Positions 34,401 through 47,100 of a stretch of 64,000 nt of DNA are shown one piece after another (within the stretch, counting starts at the first letter, position 1; every line of letters starts with the position of its first letter). Source of the stretch: Ophiocordyceps camponoti-saundersi (nom. inval.). Taxonomy: Eukaryota > Ascomycota > Sordariomycetes > Hypocreales > Ophiocordycipitaceae. Position numbers and translations under genes: made by a program. The notes below the pieces were generated by a model. That model was not told the origin of the DNA, searched no databases, and saw only the letters and a program-made list of their open reading frames with translations. The stretch covers positions 1 through 64,000 of the forward strand of contig PDHQ01000066.1 of NCBI GenBank assembly GCA_003339415.1, written 5' to 3'.

Positions 34401-35129
34401 GGCCAGGGCATCGATTAGCTCTCTAATGGTGTACTCCTTGAGAAGCTTGAGGGCCAGCAGCTCGCAGACCTTGGCCCTCGTGTTGCTGATTCCAGCGTTG
34501 GCCGCATATCGTTGGCCCTCCTTGGAGAACTGCAGGCAATTGGCCATGAGGGCGTAAAGAGTGGCGCGGGAGAAGTGCTGGGTGCGAATCTGCTGCTGCA
34601 TCGGCTTGACCAGGAACTGCGAGATCTGAGGAGAGCGCAGCTGTTCCCACGTCAGCGTCGTCTCGGTGCGGGTGGTGACGATGATGCGTATGGCGTGGGT
34701 GACGCTATAGATGGGCAACGCATCTGCGAGGTTACGCGTCAGGGACTTTTTCGTTGGAGTCATCGTTGGAGAAGAAGGGGTGAATTCGGATTACTTACCT
34801 AGATGGGTAGCTGAGAAGAGCGGAAGGACGGGCAAGCCCTTGCGACCGTTGTTCTCGTCTGCGCCGTCATCGTCGTGCTGCGCGTTTCGAGCGCGGCGGT
34901 TTGAGCGCTCTTGAAGAGGCCGGTTGCCGTCGTCGTCGTCGTCGTCGTCGTCATCGTCATCATCATGATGGCCATTTTCGACATCCTCTTCATCATCATC
35001 GTTATCATCATCAGCCTCAGTGAAGTCGGCTATGGCGTGAGGGCGGCGATGTCGAGGTAGAAGCCGCGACGAGGCTGAAGGGCTGATGTCACGGCCATTC
35101 TTTGGCTGGCGCAGCTTGAGAGAAAACAT
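31455..35129 (-). CDS. yvc1: vacuolar TRP-type Ca2+ channel, YVC1-like
   Basis: Five exons (35129-34799, 34723-33459, 33408-33329, 33275-33207, 33153-31455) give 1147 residues. The N-tail is strongly acidic (a run of Asp about residues 55-70). Next comes the conserved I-R-E-L-I-D-A-L-A-Y-D-F-Y-P-L-Q-G segment. A helical membrane domain follows, with F-W-F-W-S-A-G-F-M-L-D-E and the pore region around G-F-T-P-A-A-W-D. The S6 area (F-L-I-I-C-H-F-L-I-V, then T-N-S-F-M-T) is split over three short exons. After F-A-I-N-T-I-S-M-V-K comes a 480-residue hydrophilic tail rich in Ser/Arg. Yeast Yvc1 releases vacuolar Ca2+ on hyperosmotic stretch. This protein is longer than the yeast one mainly because of the C-tail. 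Introns cluster exactly over the pore/S6 coding region. Confidence 0.9.
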
Positions 35130-37758
35130 GATTCCGTGCCTCTCGCAGTGCTTGAAGTCAGGTAGCCTCGCCGGCGCGCATCGATGTTTGTTGTCTCACG
35201 AAGCCATGGAGCAGATCAGGAGCAGATCAGGAGGGAGACGGAAAGACCGCCGCGGACGGAGAGTCGTGGTTATCGTCGAAAAAGCTGACGGCACGCGCCA
35301 CAGGGCACAAGGACCGGGGCCAGCCGTTAGCCCGGGCAAGGGATTGCCTAGATATACGGATAGCGTCTGGGCAGTAATCAATGATGTTGGTGCGCGTCAG
35401 GGATGGATGGGTGTTGTAGCATGTCGGTAGGTAGGTGGGAGTACGCATATCATGTCACACTGTGCTGAGAGTAGTTCCATGTGGGTAAAGGGGGGGGGGG
35501 GGAATCATCGACCTGCCACCTACTGTCTACCTGCCGAAGAAGAAAGAGGGGAGGGGATTCGGGGGGGACTGTGCTCATTAGGCACAAACGTCAAGCAAAC
35601 AGGCAGACTGTTGGTGGTTGTTCAGCTCGATGACATTCGGATGTCTGAGCGAATGAATCTCGACCTCGATATCGTCGTCGTCGAGGAGAAACCAAGATGA
35701 CGCTTTCAGACACGGTGTGTTCGTACGGAGTACATACATACTTGTACGGGCACTTGCAGAAGTCAGGTGGATCGTCATCGAGGTGGGAGCTAGTAAGGCA
35801 GGCACATCCTGGTAGACCTCCTTCCCTGTCGATGGAGCTATTCATTCATTCAGTTATTCCTTTTATTGCATTCCCAACGACTTTTATTTTTACTCTCAAC
35901 AAGTTGATTGGGCGGATAAAATCCCCATCGATTGTCACCGCCTGGCTGTTGCCCCCGCTGAGTGTGTGTCTGTGTGAGTGTGTCTGTGTCTCTGTGTGTG
36001 GGATATCCGTCCAGACGAGGTATATCCGTACCAGCCCGTATTAGAGACAAGGCATTCGCAGACAGGGCATTCACAGAAGAGACAGATAGGACTCATATCG
36101 GACGTACCCAGGCCATAGACATACAGACGCATGCATGTATGTATGTACGGACTATGCATGCATTTACGTGCACCGGCAGCCGGCCGAGAAAAAATACCTG
36201 TCTCATGCAATGATGCAACCCACCCGCAGTCGAAATAGGGCGCATGACACCCTCACCAGAATCACGACCACCAATCAGCTGGACCGCTGCCGCGATACCA
36301 TCAAGAAGAAATATCGGTGTGCGAAGCATGAATATGTAATCCGTACATGTACCGACGGACGGTGCATGTATGCGTGATTGAGCAGGGACCGCGATTCCAA
36401 GAACGACGCGATGCCCACCGACCGTCAGACCTTGGGCGAGCAGTGTTGCTTGATGCCGCATGACGACAACCCTTGCTGTCGGACGCGTCTTCATCGCGTC
36501 GCGTCAGGTAGTGGCGTTTCTTGTGTGGCTGAAGCTATACCGTCTTCTTTCCACCCCCCGAGCTCGCGCCACAGGGGGTGGCGTCGATCCATCCACACAT
36601 CTGCCGTGATGAGCCCGTGTGCGAAGCGAAGAAAGGAGGCAGATGGAGAAGGATTCGGAGGAAAAGAGAAAGAGAAAAGGAAAAAGAGGAGCGGCGAGAT
36701 GCTCGCTTTATGAACTACTGCAGTACCAGGCCAAGCAGACAGGTACCAAGACTCCCGAGTGTTTACCTTGGCTTCAAGGTGTTGTTTTGCTTCCATCTTC
36801 CGTTAGTCTCACTTACTGCCCGGTCACTTGCGGTCAGAGACAGACAGTAGAAGTCACACGGTGCATACGGAGAATCATTGACGGCGAGACGGAAAAGGGG
36901 CATGTTCTTCGAGAGCAAAAAGCCCCTTGTCGTCCGCCAAATTGCACCTTGTATCCGTAGTACTATGCAGGGATAATAATCTCGCGGAGCACCTCCGCCT
37001 CGTCTCAGGCCAGGTACCGCTACGCGCATGTCCGTGTGTCCCACGTCCGTGTGTCTGCAGTGCCTGGGTAGCTGTCTGTCAGATCTACCCGTGTTTTGAG
37101 GCCGGCATCAGCGTAATCCGGGCCTGTCTTCCCAGAATCAAGGTACCTGCTACTGCACACTCTCACTGTCCTGCAGTCCTGTACGGATAGTTCTGTGGTA
37201 GTGCGGATAGTGTCGTAGTCACTCCTACTACTGCACCTCGCTGCAAGGTACCGCACAAGGGCATCGGTTCGTCGATCAACCAACTTTCCCTTCCGTCCCT
37301 CCTCCTCCGCCTCTCGCCCCTTCTTCTCCTCTTCTTCCTTCTCACGACTCTCACGAAGCCAATCTCCTTTCCTGCATCTCAACGAAGCCGGCCTCGTCGC
37401 TCGTTTCTTCACGCTCTTTTCTCTCCTCCTCCCCAGCCCGGCATTTCACCCTCGTTTTTTGGAGGCTTGTCTCAAACCTTGGGCGAGCCTGCCCCCTAAT
37501 GAATCGACAGGCCCTCTTCACCTCTGCGAGGACGACGGCCAGCTTCTTCTCTCTCTTATCGGCATCGAAGCTTCGAAGCCCGTCTTCGACTGTAGTCTGA
37601 CGTCGCCAGCTACGGCCGGGCGCGTCGCTGCGGCCTTGGACGGCCGTCTTGTTTCGGCCACCTTGCCATCAACACACACCGCTGGATTGCGCTGAGTCTC
37701 TGCTCCGTCATCACGCATTCCAGCCCCGGCCACTCGTTTTGCTTGTCGACTCTCCAAC
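35130..37758. other. divergent spacer, 2.6 kb
   Basis: This lies between the starts of the channel gene and the RabGAP gene. It contains a G homopolymer at 35490-35502, a TGTG/TCTG run near 35962-36000, an ATGT run near 36133-36147 and A/G-rich DNA near 36640-36700. Pyrimidine-rich DNA at 37290-37450 precedes the RabGAP leader. No gene is supported. Confidence 0.5.
35490..35502. repeat. G homopolymer
   Basis: A run of thirteen G in the spacer upstream of the channel gene. Its length is prone to sequencing error. Confidence 0.8.
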
Positions 37759-40700
37759 ATGGCAACGACGCCAGCAGAAGCCCAGACCCGCCATGATTTC
37801 CACCCTCATAACTCTACCCTCGCCGCTGACGAGCCGGGAACCGACCGCACCAACATGGCTCACGACTCCATGGTCACTGTCAGGCTCTCCGAGCCTTCCT
37901 CTGTCGTCGACGCCTCCGCCGCCGCCTCTGCAACCGACTCTGTTCCCGCCTCCATGACCGCCTTGATCCAGCCCAGCCCCCCCGCGACCGACTGTGGCCA
38001 CGTGGTGGCGAATACTGACGAGGCCGACTCCGATAGCCCTAGACGTCCCGACTCGTCCATGACCCTATCGCCAACCGGCTCCCACAGCACGATTCAGGAT
38101 GACTTGGCACCAGACGCAGACAGCAGCACCGACGGTCACGAGACCGACTCTTCCGAGGATCCTGATGAAGTCGACTGGGAGCAGCTCGAGAAGACCGAGG
38201 ACGAGCAAGTCAAGGACGACGAGACAGACAATGTGATTCCCCTCCCCCTCCAACTCTCCCCTTCTACCCTCCCCCGCCCCATGGACACCCGCCTCCCTTC
38301 TTCAGCCACCATCAATATACTGATTTGTTCTCAGTCAACGGCCCTTCTCCTCGCCCGCCTCGAGCAGGAAAATGCAAAACTGGCCACCAATCCCAAGAGC
38401 GTCAAGGTTCAGGCAGTAGACAAGGCCACTCCCACCAAACCTCGTCCTCCATCCATGGCACAGCTTCGACAGATGATGAAGGGCCCGGCGCCTCCGGCGT
38501 TGCGGTACTCGATGCTTCCCCCGCCGCCCATGACGGACCTCGAATTCTACGCCGCTCTCGTCAAGGACTATCAGCAGACGGCCGCACGGCTTCCTACACT
38601 CTTGTCAAATAAGATCCGCAAAGGAATCCCGCCGCCGTTGAGGGGTGTCGTATGGCAGAGCATGTCCGGCGCCCGTGACGCTGTCCTCGAGGAACAGTAC
38701 GATGCCTTCTGCGGCGAGGCAAGCCCCTATGAGCTCCTGATCGGTAAAGACTTGGGCAGAAGTTTCCCTGGCGTCGACATGTTCCGTGATCCTGAAGGCG
38801 ATGGGCAGCGTATGCTGGGCCGCGTTCTGAAGAGCTTCAGTCTCTACGATGCCAAGATCGGCTACTGCCAGGGACTTGCTTTTCTCGTCGGCCCGCTGCT
38901 CATGCACATGCCCGACAAGCAGGCCTTCTGCGTCCTAGTCCGGTAAGTGGCTCCCGAGCCTAACGTATCTACGATAGGGAGACTGATGGTATGGATATTC
39001 AGGTTAATGGAGCGATACGATTTGCGAGCCTGTTTCCTACCAGATCTCTCCGGGCTCCACGTCCGCATCTTTCAGTTCCGAGAGCTGCTCCGACTCAACT
39101 TTCCTATATTGTCTAACCATCTTGATGACTTACAGGTGGAAACGGCCTACGTGTCACAATGGTTCCTCAGCTTTTTCGCCGTTACTTGCCCCCTGCCTAT
39201 GCTCTTTCGCATCTACGACGTCATCTTCGCCGAGGGGGCCTCCGAGACCCTGATGCGCGTCGCACTCTCCCTGATGAGGAAGAATGAGGCGCGTCTTCTG
39301 GCCTGTTCCGAAATGGAGGACGTGCTGCAGCTTCTCCTGTCCCGGGGTCTTTGGGATTGCTACCATTACAACGCAGACGAGTTTGTGCATGACTTTGTCA
39401 GTCTCACCAGTGTGGTGACGCGGGAGAAGCTCGCGCAGCTGGAGCAGGGTTACAGAGAATCGCTGGTAGCGACGTCGAGCGCCATACGAGCATCCGACAT
39501 CACCACGGCCGCGACTCGTTTTCTCGGTCGCATATGGGCGTCGTCGACGGGCGCCAAGACGTCGACATTGCAGCCCGGGCAAGGGGCCCCTTCACGCCCG
39601 CTAAGCTTACTACGGCGGAGCACCTCGAAGCAGAGTCTGGCATCTACGCTCTACTCAATGGAGGCCAGCTCGGTCAGCGTCGCGAGTTCGGCCTCGTCAT
39701 CCTCGGACGCGACGACGATGTCCCGGCATTCTGCCAACACTGACGACGAGGGCTCGAGCCGCGAGTCAACTCCCGTCGGCCTCAAGTCGACGGGTCCCGC
39801 CAAGGCGACAGACGATAAGTACCTGCACAGCCAGATCGAGGACCTCCTGACGGCCTTGAGCGAGCTGCAACGTAATAACAGTCTCGTCTCAAACCAGCTT
39901 CAATGGGAGCGAGAGGAGCGGGCGGAGGATCGGAAGGCGGTCCGGCAGCTTCTCGGTGGACTTCGGCAGAGTGCGGCTGTCTTACGAGGCCAAACAACGG
40001 CATTGAATGATGCGGGCGCGAAGGCGGAGGACGAAAGCACGGCGGCGGATAGTGAGACGCACGAAGCAACAACGCCGCCGGAAACCGAGGCCGAAGAAGC
40101 AACGCCCCTGGCGGAGGACGCGGACCTGCAGCATCCACCATGGACAAAGGAGATTCACGATCTCGTGAAGCTGACGGAGAGTCGATTTGGGGGTGACGAT
40201 GAGCAGCACCGTTCATCAATGTTGTTGTCGAAGTCACAGCTCAGAGACGAGTTACGCAGTGCGCAAGATCAGCTGACAAGCGCGACGTGCCAGTCTCAAG
40301 ACCTAAACCGACGCATCCACGACATGGACCAGGAGATAGCCTCACTGAAGGAGCAGCTCCGGGAGCGGCACAATCACGTGCGTACGCTTCACCAAGATAA
40401 GCAAAGGTTGGAGAAGCAAGTACAGGGACTTCGGTGCAGAGCCTCGGCTAGCTCGACGTGCGACAGCGGCATCCGAGACTTGGAAGCGGAGAGCAAGGCC
40501 ATGCCGGCGGGCTTGAGAGAGCTCAAGTTGGGACGAAGCCAGTCGATTCCGTCGCCGGCCTCGTCGTTTTGCAAGAGAGGCTCGTCCCTGCCGCGATTCC
40601 ACGAAACGGGAGCGACATCGAAGTCGGTCGGTGGCGCAACGTCGGGCAGTGAGCACGAGGCGCTGCTGCTGGAACTCGTGCAAGCCAAGACGGCGGAGGC

Positions 40701-40932
40701 CATGGCGAAGCAGGAGGCAGAGGAAGCCAAGCAGAAGCTCGAGGCGTTGCGGAAGTCTTCGAGCGGTTCAGACTCCGGGGGTTTGGCGGCCTCCAACTCG
40801 ATGACGCTGGGCATGCTGAGTCGATTTACCGGGCACGGAAACGCGGAGCAGGGCACCAAGACAGCGGCGACCCCGACGACGCCGGCGGGCGGCTCCATGA
40901 CCAGCGGCGGCTTCTGGTCGCGATTGCTGTAG
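37759..40932 (+). CDS. TBC-domain RabGAP, GYP5-like
   Basis: Two exons are certain (37759-38942, 39003-40932), giving up to 1037 residues. A further in-frame segment at 38233-38334 is probably an intron, which would leave 1003. The N-terminal 200 residues are acidic and low complexity. E-Q-L-E-K-T-E-D-E-Q, then A-R-L-E-Q-E-N-A-K-L, precede the TBC domain. The TBC domain carries I-G-K-D-L-G-R, the I-x-x-D-x-x-R arginine finger, and I-G-Y-C-Q-G, the Gln finger. It ends around W-D-C-Y-H-Y-N. A Ser-rich linker and two long coiled-coil stretches (about 690-830 and 900-960) follow. The fold stimulates GTP hydrolysis by Rab proteins. The coiled-coil tail resembles Gyp5/EVI5-type proteins of ER-Golgi and polarised secretion. 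The exact Rab is inferred, not shown. Confidence 0.88.
38233..38334 (+). other. probable in-frame intron (102 bp)
   Basis: The segment begins GTGATT and ends CTGATTTGTTCTCAG, with a pyrimidine-rich body. It adds a Pro/Leu/Ser-rich insert between two stretches (T-E-D-E-Q-V-K-D-D and A-R-L-E-Q-E-N) that are close together in related RabGAPs. Because 102 is divisible by three, open-frame analysis alone cannot see it. Confidence 0.65.
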
Positions 40933-42202
40933 AGATGCTTCTTGTTCATTTTCCCGCAAGGACACTTGGTTGGGTACGCTCTGTACTGGCTGGAGGAGAA
41001 ATGTGTTGTTGTATTTATTCTAGCACGGAGTTCGGTTCGGTCTGGGCGGACATTTAGGGGGAAGCAAACGCTTAGTCGAGGGTTACTTCTCGCCCGTCAA
41101 TCACTGACGTAAGTCTGTACAGTGCGAGATAGCCCCAGGTCCCTAACGGTGGTGATTATGAGAGGGGCCACAGGTACCTACTAGGCTCCGTAGTAGTCAG
41201 TCCGTACCTAGGTAGGTAGGTACCTACAGGCTACGGATAGGAACTAACGGGTCTGGCTCTAGGACTCAGGGTGAAAATGAAGGGTCTGCCAGAACTGCCA
41301 GCCATGATTTTCAGTGCAGAGAAAGGGTCGATCGTATGTATGTATATCCGTACGGATAGTGGAAGAGGCAGCTCCAGCCACTCCCAATCATGCAGCCATC
41401 ATTCAAGGTAGTATAGTGTCGGCGACTACTGCTAGTAGGTAGCACCGTAGCACCCACGGAAACCTGCTACCTACCTCGTCCATACGTCAGTACTGGCTAC
41501 TGCTACAGCTGCCAAGGTGGTAGGTAGGTGAATCTTACTAGTATCCGTCCTGCTTGCTTATCTCTCTGGTCTTGTTCGTACAGTAATCGTACTACTAAGC
41601 CCCGTTGCGCCCGTTGCACGCATTTCCTACAGCCTACAGGCTACAGGTACGGATACAGGGGGGGGGGGCTGTAGCCTGTACCTGCTGGCTGCACAGTGGG
41701 CGGTTCCTCACCTGTCCGCCCTCTCCGGTCTACTACTCTTCCCCCCCTCCTCCTCTCCTCTCTCTCTCTCTCCTCCTCTCCTCTTCACTCCTCTTCTCCA
41801 TCGCTCTCTCACCAACTAGCTCTGCACCAAAACGCCCTCTCTTCCTCTTCCCAACACAAAGGCGCGCCTCACTGTCCCAGGTACGGACCTCTCGCTCTAT
41901 CCAGTCCGCCTTCATCTACCACCTCTTTCCTACCCATCTATCTGTACCTGCAGCTATCCATCATCTGTTACTCTGCTCCATCTTCTCTCCCCCTCGTACT
42001 CGCACCGCCTTTCTTCTTCTACCCTCAACCTCGTTCAGCTTCTTCCCGCCACCTAGCTTCCTCTGCCTTTTACTGACTCTCTTCCTCTTCTCGCACTCCC
42101 CTCCACCGTTTTCCTTGCAAGCAGACGTTATATCATCCGCCTCGAACCCTTTTCGCAGGTCTCTTTCTCCACAGGCCACGTCAACCTCGAGACGTCATAA
42201 CC
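40933..42202. other. spacer and reticulon leader
   Basis: 1.27 kb between tandem plus-strand genes. GGTAGGTA/CTACCTAC short repeats recur at 41168-41225 and 41460-41530, with ctac/ggta dyads. From about 41730 the strand becomes strongly C/T-rich (TCTC runs), typical of promoter and leader DNA of a highly expressed fungal gene. A possible leader intron could end at the CAG near 42159. No ORF is supported. Confidence 0.5.
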
Positions 42203-43519
42203 ATGTCTGATCTTCACGATGCGCCCGCCGCGGCCAACGGCGGTGGACCGCTCGAGGCTGCCCGGACTCGTACGGTACGTCGATTTACCCTTCACTGCGA
42301 CTTCGCAGGATGACCCGAGACAAAACGCTGACATACCTTCTCAGTTCTCCCTTACCCTTCCCCATGACGAAATGTCGAGAAACTCACGTTCTGCCTCTCC
42401 TGCAGAGTCTGCTGCAGCCTACGATTCGATAACCAATGGTGAGCTTCCCTCGATGGGATTTTCTCGCCACTCAAGATGACTGACGCCCCCCCGCCTTCTA
42501 GGCCCTGTTGCACAGAGTGTCAAGGACCACTCTGCAAAGGCGTCGTCCGAGCTGTCCACCCTGGCAGCTTCTCGCAAGACGCCTGCCAACCCGGCGGCCA
42601 CCGGCCAGCCCTTGACACACTACCACTCCTTCTTCTCGGAGCTTCTGTCGTGGAAGAACCCTCGTATTTCGCCTCCTCCCCCCTCATCCTTCTTTGCTTG
42701 TTGACGCTCACGCTGACTTTGCTTAGGTGCCAGCGCCATCGCCTACGTGTCTATCGTCTCGTTCATATTCGCCGCTAGGTACCTCGATGTGATCCGCTGG
42801 GCGTTCAAGCTCTCGTGGATGGCTCTCGCTGTCACCGTCAGTGCCGAAGTGGCCGGCAAACTCGTCCTGAACCATGGCCTCGCCACTCAGATGAGACCCC
42901 GCAAATATTATACCGTCTCGCAAGCGGCTATCGACAACATGATTGGCGACGTGCACGAGCTGGTCAATTTCTTCGTCATCGAGGCTCAGCGCATTCTCTT
43001 CGCGGAGAACGTTGCCGCCTCGGCCGCGGTGAGTGGCTCTGATGCGCCGTTTTGCTGCAACCCAGGGCTAACTGTTGGCAGGCTTGCGTTGCCACCTTCA
43101 TCGCCTATTTCCTCCTGAAGCTTGTCCCGTACTGGGGTCTCGCCGTCATAGCCACGACGATTGCCTTCGCCGCTCCTCTCATCTATGTCAACAACAAGGA
43201 GGTCATCGACCACCACCTCAAGAACGCCTCGGAGATGATTGGTGCGCAGACGGCCCAGGTTCGTGACGTCGCTCAGAAGCAAGCCGGCCAGCTCGCCACC
43301 ATGGGCAAGCAGTACGCCGGCGATTACTCGGGCAAGGTTCAGGAGATGCTCCGTGGTCGCAGTGCTTCTCCCACCGCCACGACCAAGCCGGCACCCGCTG
43401 CCAAGGGAGACGATCTCCCGTCGCCGCCGACCGAGGAGCCCCACCACGCCGCTCACCCTGCGGGTAAAGTTCCCGAGGCTCCCGTTATGCCGGAGCAGGA
43501 GCCCTTGATCGCCTCCTAG
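42203..43519 (+). CDS. reticulon-like ER-shaping protein
   Basis: Five exons (42203-42274, 42345-42438, 42502-42663, 42727-43028, 43082-43519) give 355 residues. The N-terminal 90 residues are hydrophilic. The reticulon homology domain then starts at F-F-S-E-L-L-S-W-K-N-P-R-A-S-A. It has a first long hydrophobic hairpin (S-I-V-S-F-I-F-A-A-R-Y-L-D), a hydrophilic loop with R-K-Y-Y-T-V and H-E-L-V-N-F-F, and a second hairpin (A-T-F-I-A-Y-F-L-L-K-L-V-P-Y-W-G-L). It ends with P-L-I-Y-V-N-N-K-E-V-I-D. The C-tail is Ala/Pro-rich with no ER retrieval signal apparent. Reticulons insert as wedges in the outer ER leaflet to curve tubules. Confidence 0.9.
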
Positions 43520-44111
43520 GTGGCTCATCACATCAAGTACCACCAGCACGAGGACGGGGTGGCGGCGACATGACGGACTTTAATCGCGTCTGGCAACGAG
43601 GGTTCGGCGGTGACTGTGATCTGGGCAGGGCTCGGTCTTTTTCCTCGGCGAGGCTTTCAAAGTGGTTGGTGCTCTTGTGATGAGGACGATAACGACGGTG
43701 TTGTGTGGCCTGCGGCAAGTTGTTCCTACTGACGATGGGCAACACGATCTGGGGGGGACGGGGTTCCCGGCGAGATGAGAATTGTCTTGATGTACTACGC
43801 GTGTCTTTCCTGTCTGCCCCCCTCCTTTACAGGCATGTTCCCTTCGGGCAATGATTTTGATACGGAGGTGATGCTTCGAGAGCAAGGAGGGTAGCGCGTC
43901 GCGTCCATGTTGCGTGCTAGCCCATGGGAGAGGTCTGATAGGGGAGGGGGGGAGGCGGCGTCTGCATGGCCTGTCTGTCTTGTCTTTTTTCCTTTTCCTC
44001 TACCTTTTCTTTCCTTGTGTTTTCTTCTTCTTTCACAGACTGAACGAATGACGGACACGGGAGAAGATAGCATCGCGAGTGATTATGGCCGGCTAGATAA
44101 ACTTAGGCTTT
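43520..44111. other. convergent 3' spacer
   Basis: 592 bases between the reticulon and BMS1 stops. C/T-rich DNA occupies 43985-44030. No gene is supported. Confidence 0.5.
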
Positions 44112-47100
44112 TTACCTGTCTTCCCCTCTTCTCCTCTTGCTGCTCCTAGTGCTGCTGGCATCATCTTGGGCGGCGTTCCTCTTGCGGCCGTTATGACGCC
44201 AAAAGTCCTTGGTCTCGCGCTTCTCTCGCGCCTCCTTCTTCTCGGCATTATCGGCCAATCGCTTGCGGAAAGCAGCGCGATGGGCCTCCTTCTTCTCGGC
44301 GCGGCGGGCAGCGGCGTCGTTGCGAATGGCAAGTAGCTGACTCATGATCCTGCGGGCGTCGCGCTCCTCGTCGTCGGCGGCGGAGCGAAGGACGATGGCA
44401 CGCTTGAGCATGTGCTCATGGGTGCGCTTCCGAACATAAGGGGTGCGACGCTGCTTCCGGGTCTCGACGATCTGTGAGCGGAAGGGCAGGCTGGCGGCGA
44501 GGGCCCGAGGGACGCGGAGGGGGTTGAAGCGACGCGTCTCTCGCTCGACGGGACGATAGCGACTATCCCTCGACGAGGCGTCGGCGGCGGAGAGGCCCAG
44601 CTGGTGTCGGACCTGGCCCGTCAGACGCATCGGTTGCCATCCTACCAGGTTGGAGACCGGGTTGTGGAAGCGACGCGGACGAACGGGTAGCCAGGCTCGT
44701 AGGAAGATGAGGTCGCTCATCAGCGGGCGGTCCTCGAACGTTGCTCGGAAATGGCCTGGTGTCGAGGACAGGGCTCGCTTGATTTGGCCTCTTATGCCTG
44801 AGACTGTCCTCACGGAGGCGCCTTCGAAGCGGGCTACTTCCAGACCGGAGGCGAACATTCCCTTGACGAAGACGGTGTTCTTGAAGATCTTGTAGGGCGA
44901 TCCTACCAGCTTCAGCTTCTTGACTACGTCTCCGCCGCCGGCCTCGTCCGGACCTAGGACCGTTCCTGTGGCTGCTATGCGGAACGATGGCGCTTCTGCG
45001 TCTAGGCTGTTGAAGCCTACCACGCCCGTACCTGGTGGTGCGAGAGGGGCCCAGATGGTTGCTATGCAGTGCATGTGTTCCGGCGTGTACTTTAGCATCC
45101 TGTTTCTCGTCCTCGAGTCGGAGAGGCTGTATAGCGGGAGGGATTGGAAGCGACGCCATCCTAGAGATAGGATGAGGGGATCGTTCGTCTTGAGGATCCG
45201 CTTGTGCCATCTATGACGCTTTATCCTCACCTGGACGTAGCCCCATCTTTGCTCCAGCGAGGTGAGGCCGCCTACGACGATGGGGTTCCGTCCGTCGAAC
45301 ATGGAGGTGAATTCGGAGGGGACGCCCTCGAGTATCATCTTTGCGTATCGTCCTGCCGCGTGGCCCTGTACCGCCGTCCTTTGGCTTTCGTCTAGCGTTT
45401 CGAGTTCTTCCTTGTTGATGTCGAGTTGTTTCTGCAGCGAGGCCTTTTGCGCTTCGTACCATTCGTCTTCGCCAAAGGTTGTTGCCGTCGTCGTCGTCGT
45501 TCCTTTACCGTCTGCTGCTTCTTCGCGACGGGCTTGAGCCTTGTCGTTTAGAAAACCTTCTCTGTCTTCTTCTTCGAAGCGTGTCTTGAGCTCTTCTTTG
45601 CGCTTGGCGTTGCGTTCGCGCTCTGCCATCATGTCGTTGTTGTTGTCGTCTTCTTCTGATTCGAGGTTTTCGAAGACGCCGTCGCCTTCATCGTCGCTTT
45701 CTGCCAGCTCGTCGTCATCACCGTCATCGCCATCACCATCGCTGTCGCCGTCGTCTTCATCTCCATCGTGTCTGCCGCCTCTCGCCGACGTGAATCTCCG
45801 TCGTAACGCCTCTACCTTGTCCTCGTCTGCCCACTTCTCCGCCAGCTTCTCGTAGTCAAGCAAGGGTATCAGTCTGTCTTCGTGTGTCTCCTCCGCCTCA
45901 TCCGGCGACGTCTTCTTAAAGAACTCCTCGTCGTCAGAGTTCCTTTGCTCTTCGCCTTCGCGTTCACCATCCTCCTCTTCCTCTTCTTCGTTTCTCCATT
46001 TCAGGAGGGCGTCTCGTAAGCTGATAGATGTGTCGTACATGTACCGGGCAAGATCTCCAGTGTGGTACGACCGCCTCCTGCCATGGAATTTTCTGGCCTT
46101 TTCCGCGAGACCGTCTTTCCATCGAAGCGCAGCCGCCTCCTCATCGTCGTCCTCGTCCTCGTCTTCATCATCGTCATCCACATCGCTTCCCCCTTCTTCC
46201 AGCTCTAAGCCGTCGTTTGCGTCCGACAAAGAACCTAGATCTGAATCGCTGTCGGCGAACGCAATGTCTTGCCGACCGTCTTCCTCGTCTCGACTGTTTC
46301 CACCCATGTGCGGCTTCTTCTGCACATCTGGTTCGCCTTCCGAGCCTTGATCGTCACTGTAGTCAGGCTCTTCTTGTGATTCGTCGGCTTGCTCCGCGAA
46401 GCGAACCTTGCGTTGACTTTTCCTCCCGCTTTCCTCTTCCTCAGTCACTTCTCTCATCTTCTTCCCCCCAGAAAACAGTTGAACGCCGTCGTCGGTCTGG
46501 CCCAGCAGTTTTCGCTCAGCTTGAAGGCCGATGATCATCTCCTCGCCCTCACCCAGTTCAACACCGTCGTGGGCGGCGTCCTTGTCGAAGCTGAAGCCCT
46601 TTTCCCTCGTTATCCAAATGGCGTCGCCGTCGATCTTGAGGCCGCTGCGGTCTGACATGGGCGCATGTAATTTCTTATCCTTCTCGGTCAGCCTCCGGCG
46701 GCCTGTCTTGCCGGCCAGCTTAGCCAGGGACTGCTCCATGGCAGGAGTCGGACAGGGATCCGGAAGCACCTCCATACTGGCGACGGTAAAGTCGCCCAGG
46801 CCGGCGACATGGACGCGCTGGCCTTGCGCCGCGAAATTTGTGCCCCGAAGGTAGCCCGATAGGACGACAGACCGATCACACTTGGGGTCCTGTTCGATTT
46901 TGGACGGGTGGGTAATGTCGCGGACGCTGTCAATGAGAGAGTAAGGGTGAGAGTTCCGCCATACCAGCGGCCTGGGACTCTTCATGACGGAGAGGAAGCG
47001 GGAGAGGTTGTGAATCTCGCGATCCGGATATCGGCCGTTGAGGACGCCAGAGAGGTAGAAGAGATGGGCGCCCTGATACAGCTCGGTCCAGAGCCTGCGC

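Noticed and set aside
41460..41670. tRNA or other structured RNA in the ctac/ggta-rich spacer
   Set aside because: Short inverted repeats exist, but no A/B box pair or cloverleaf could be assembled by eye.
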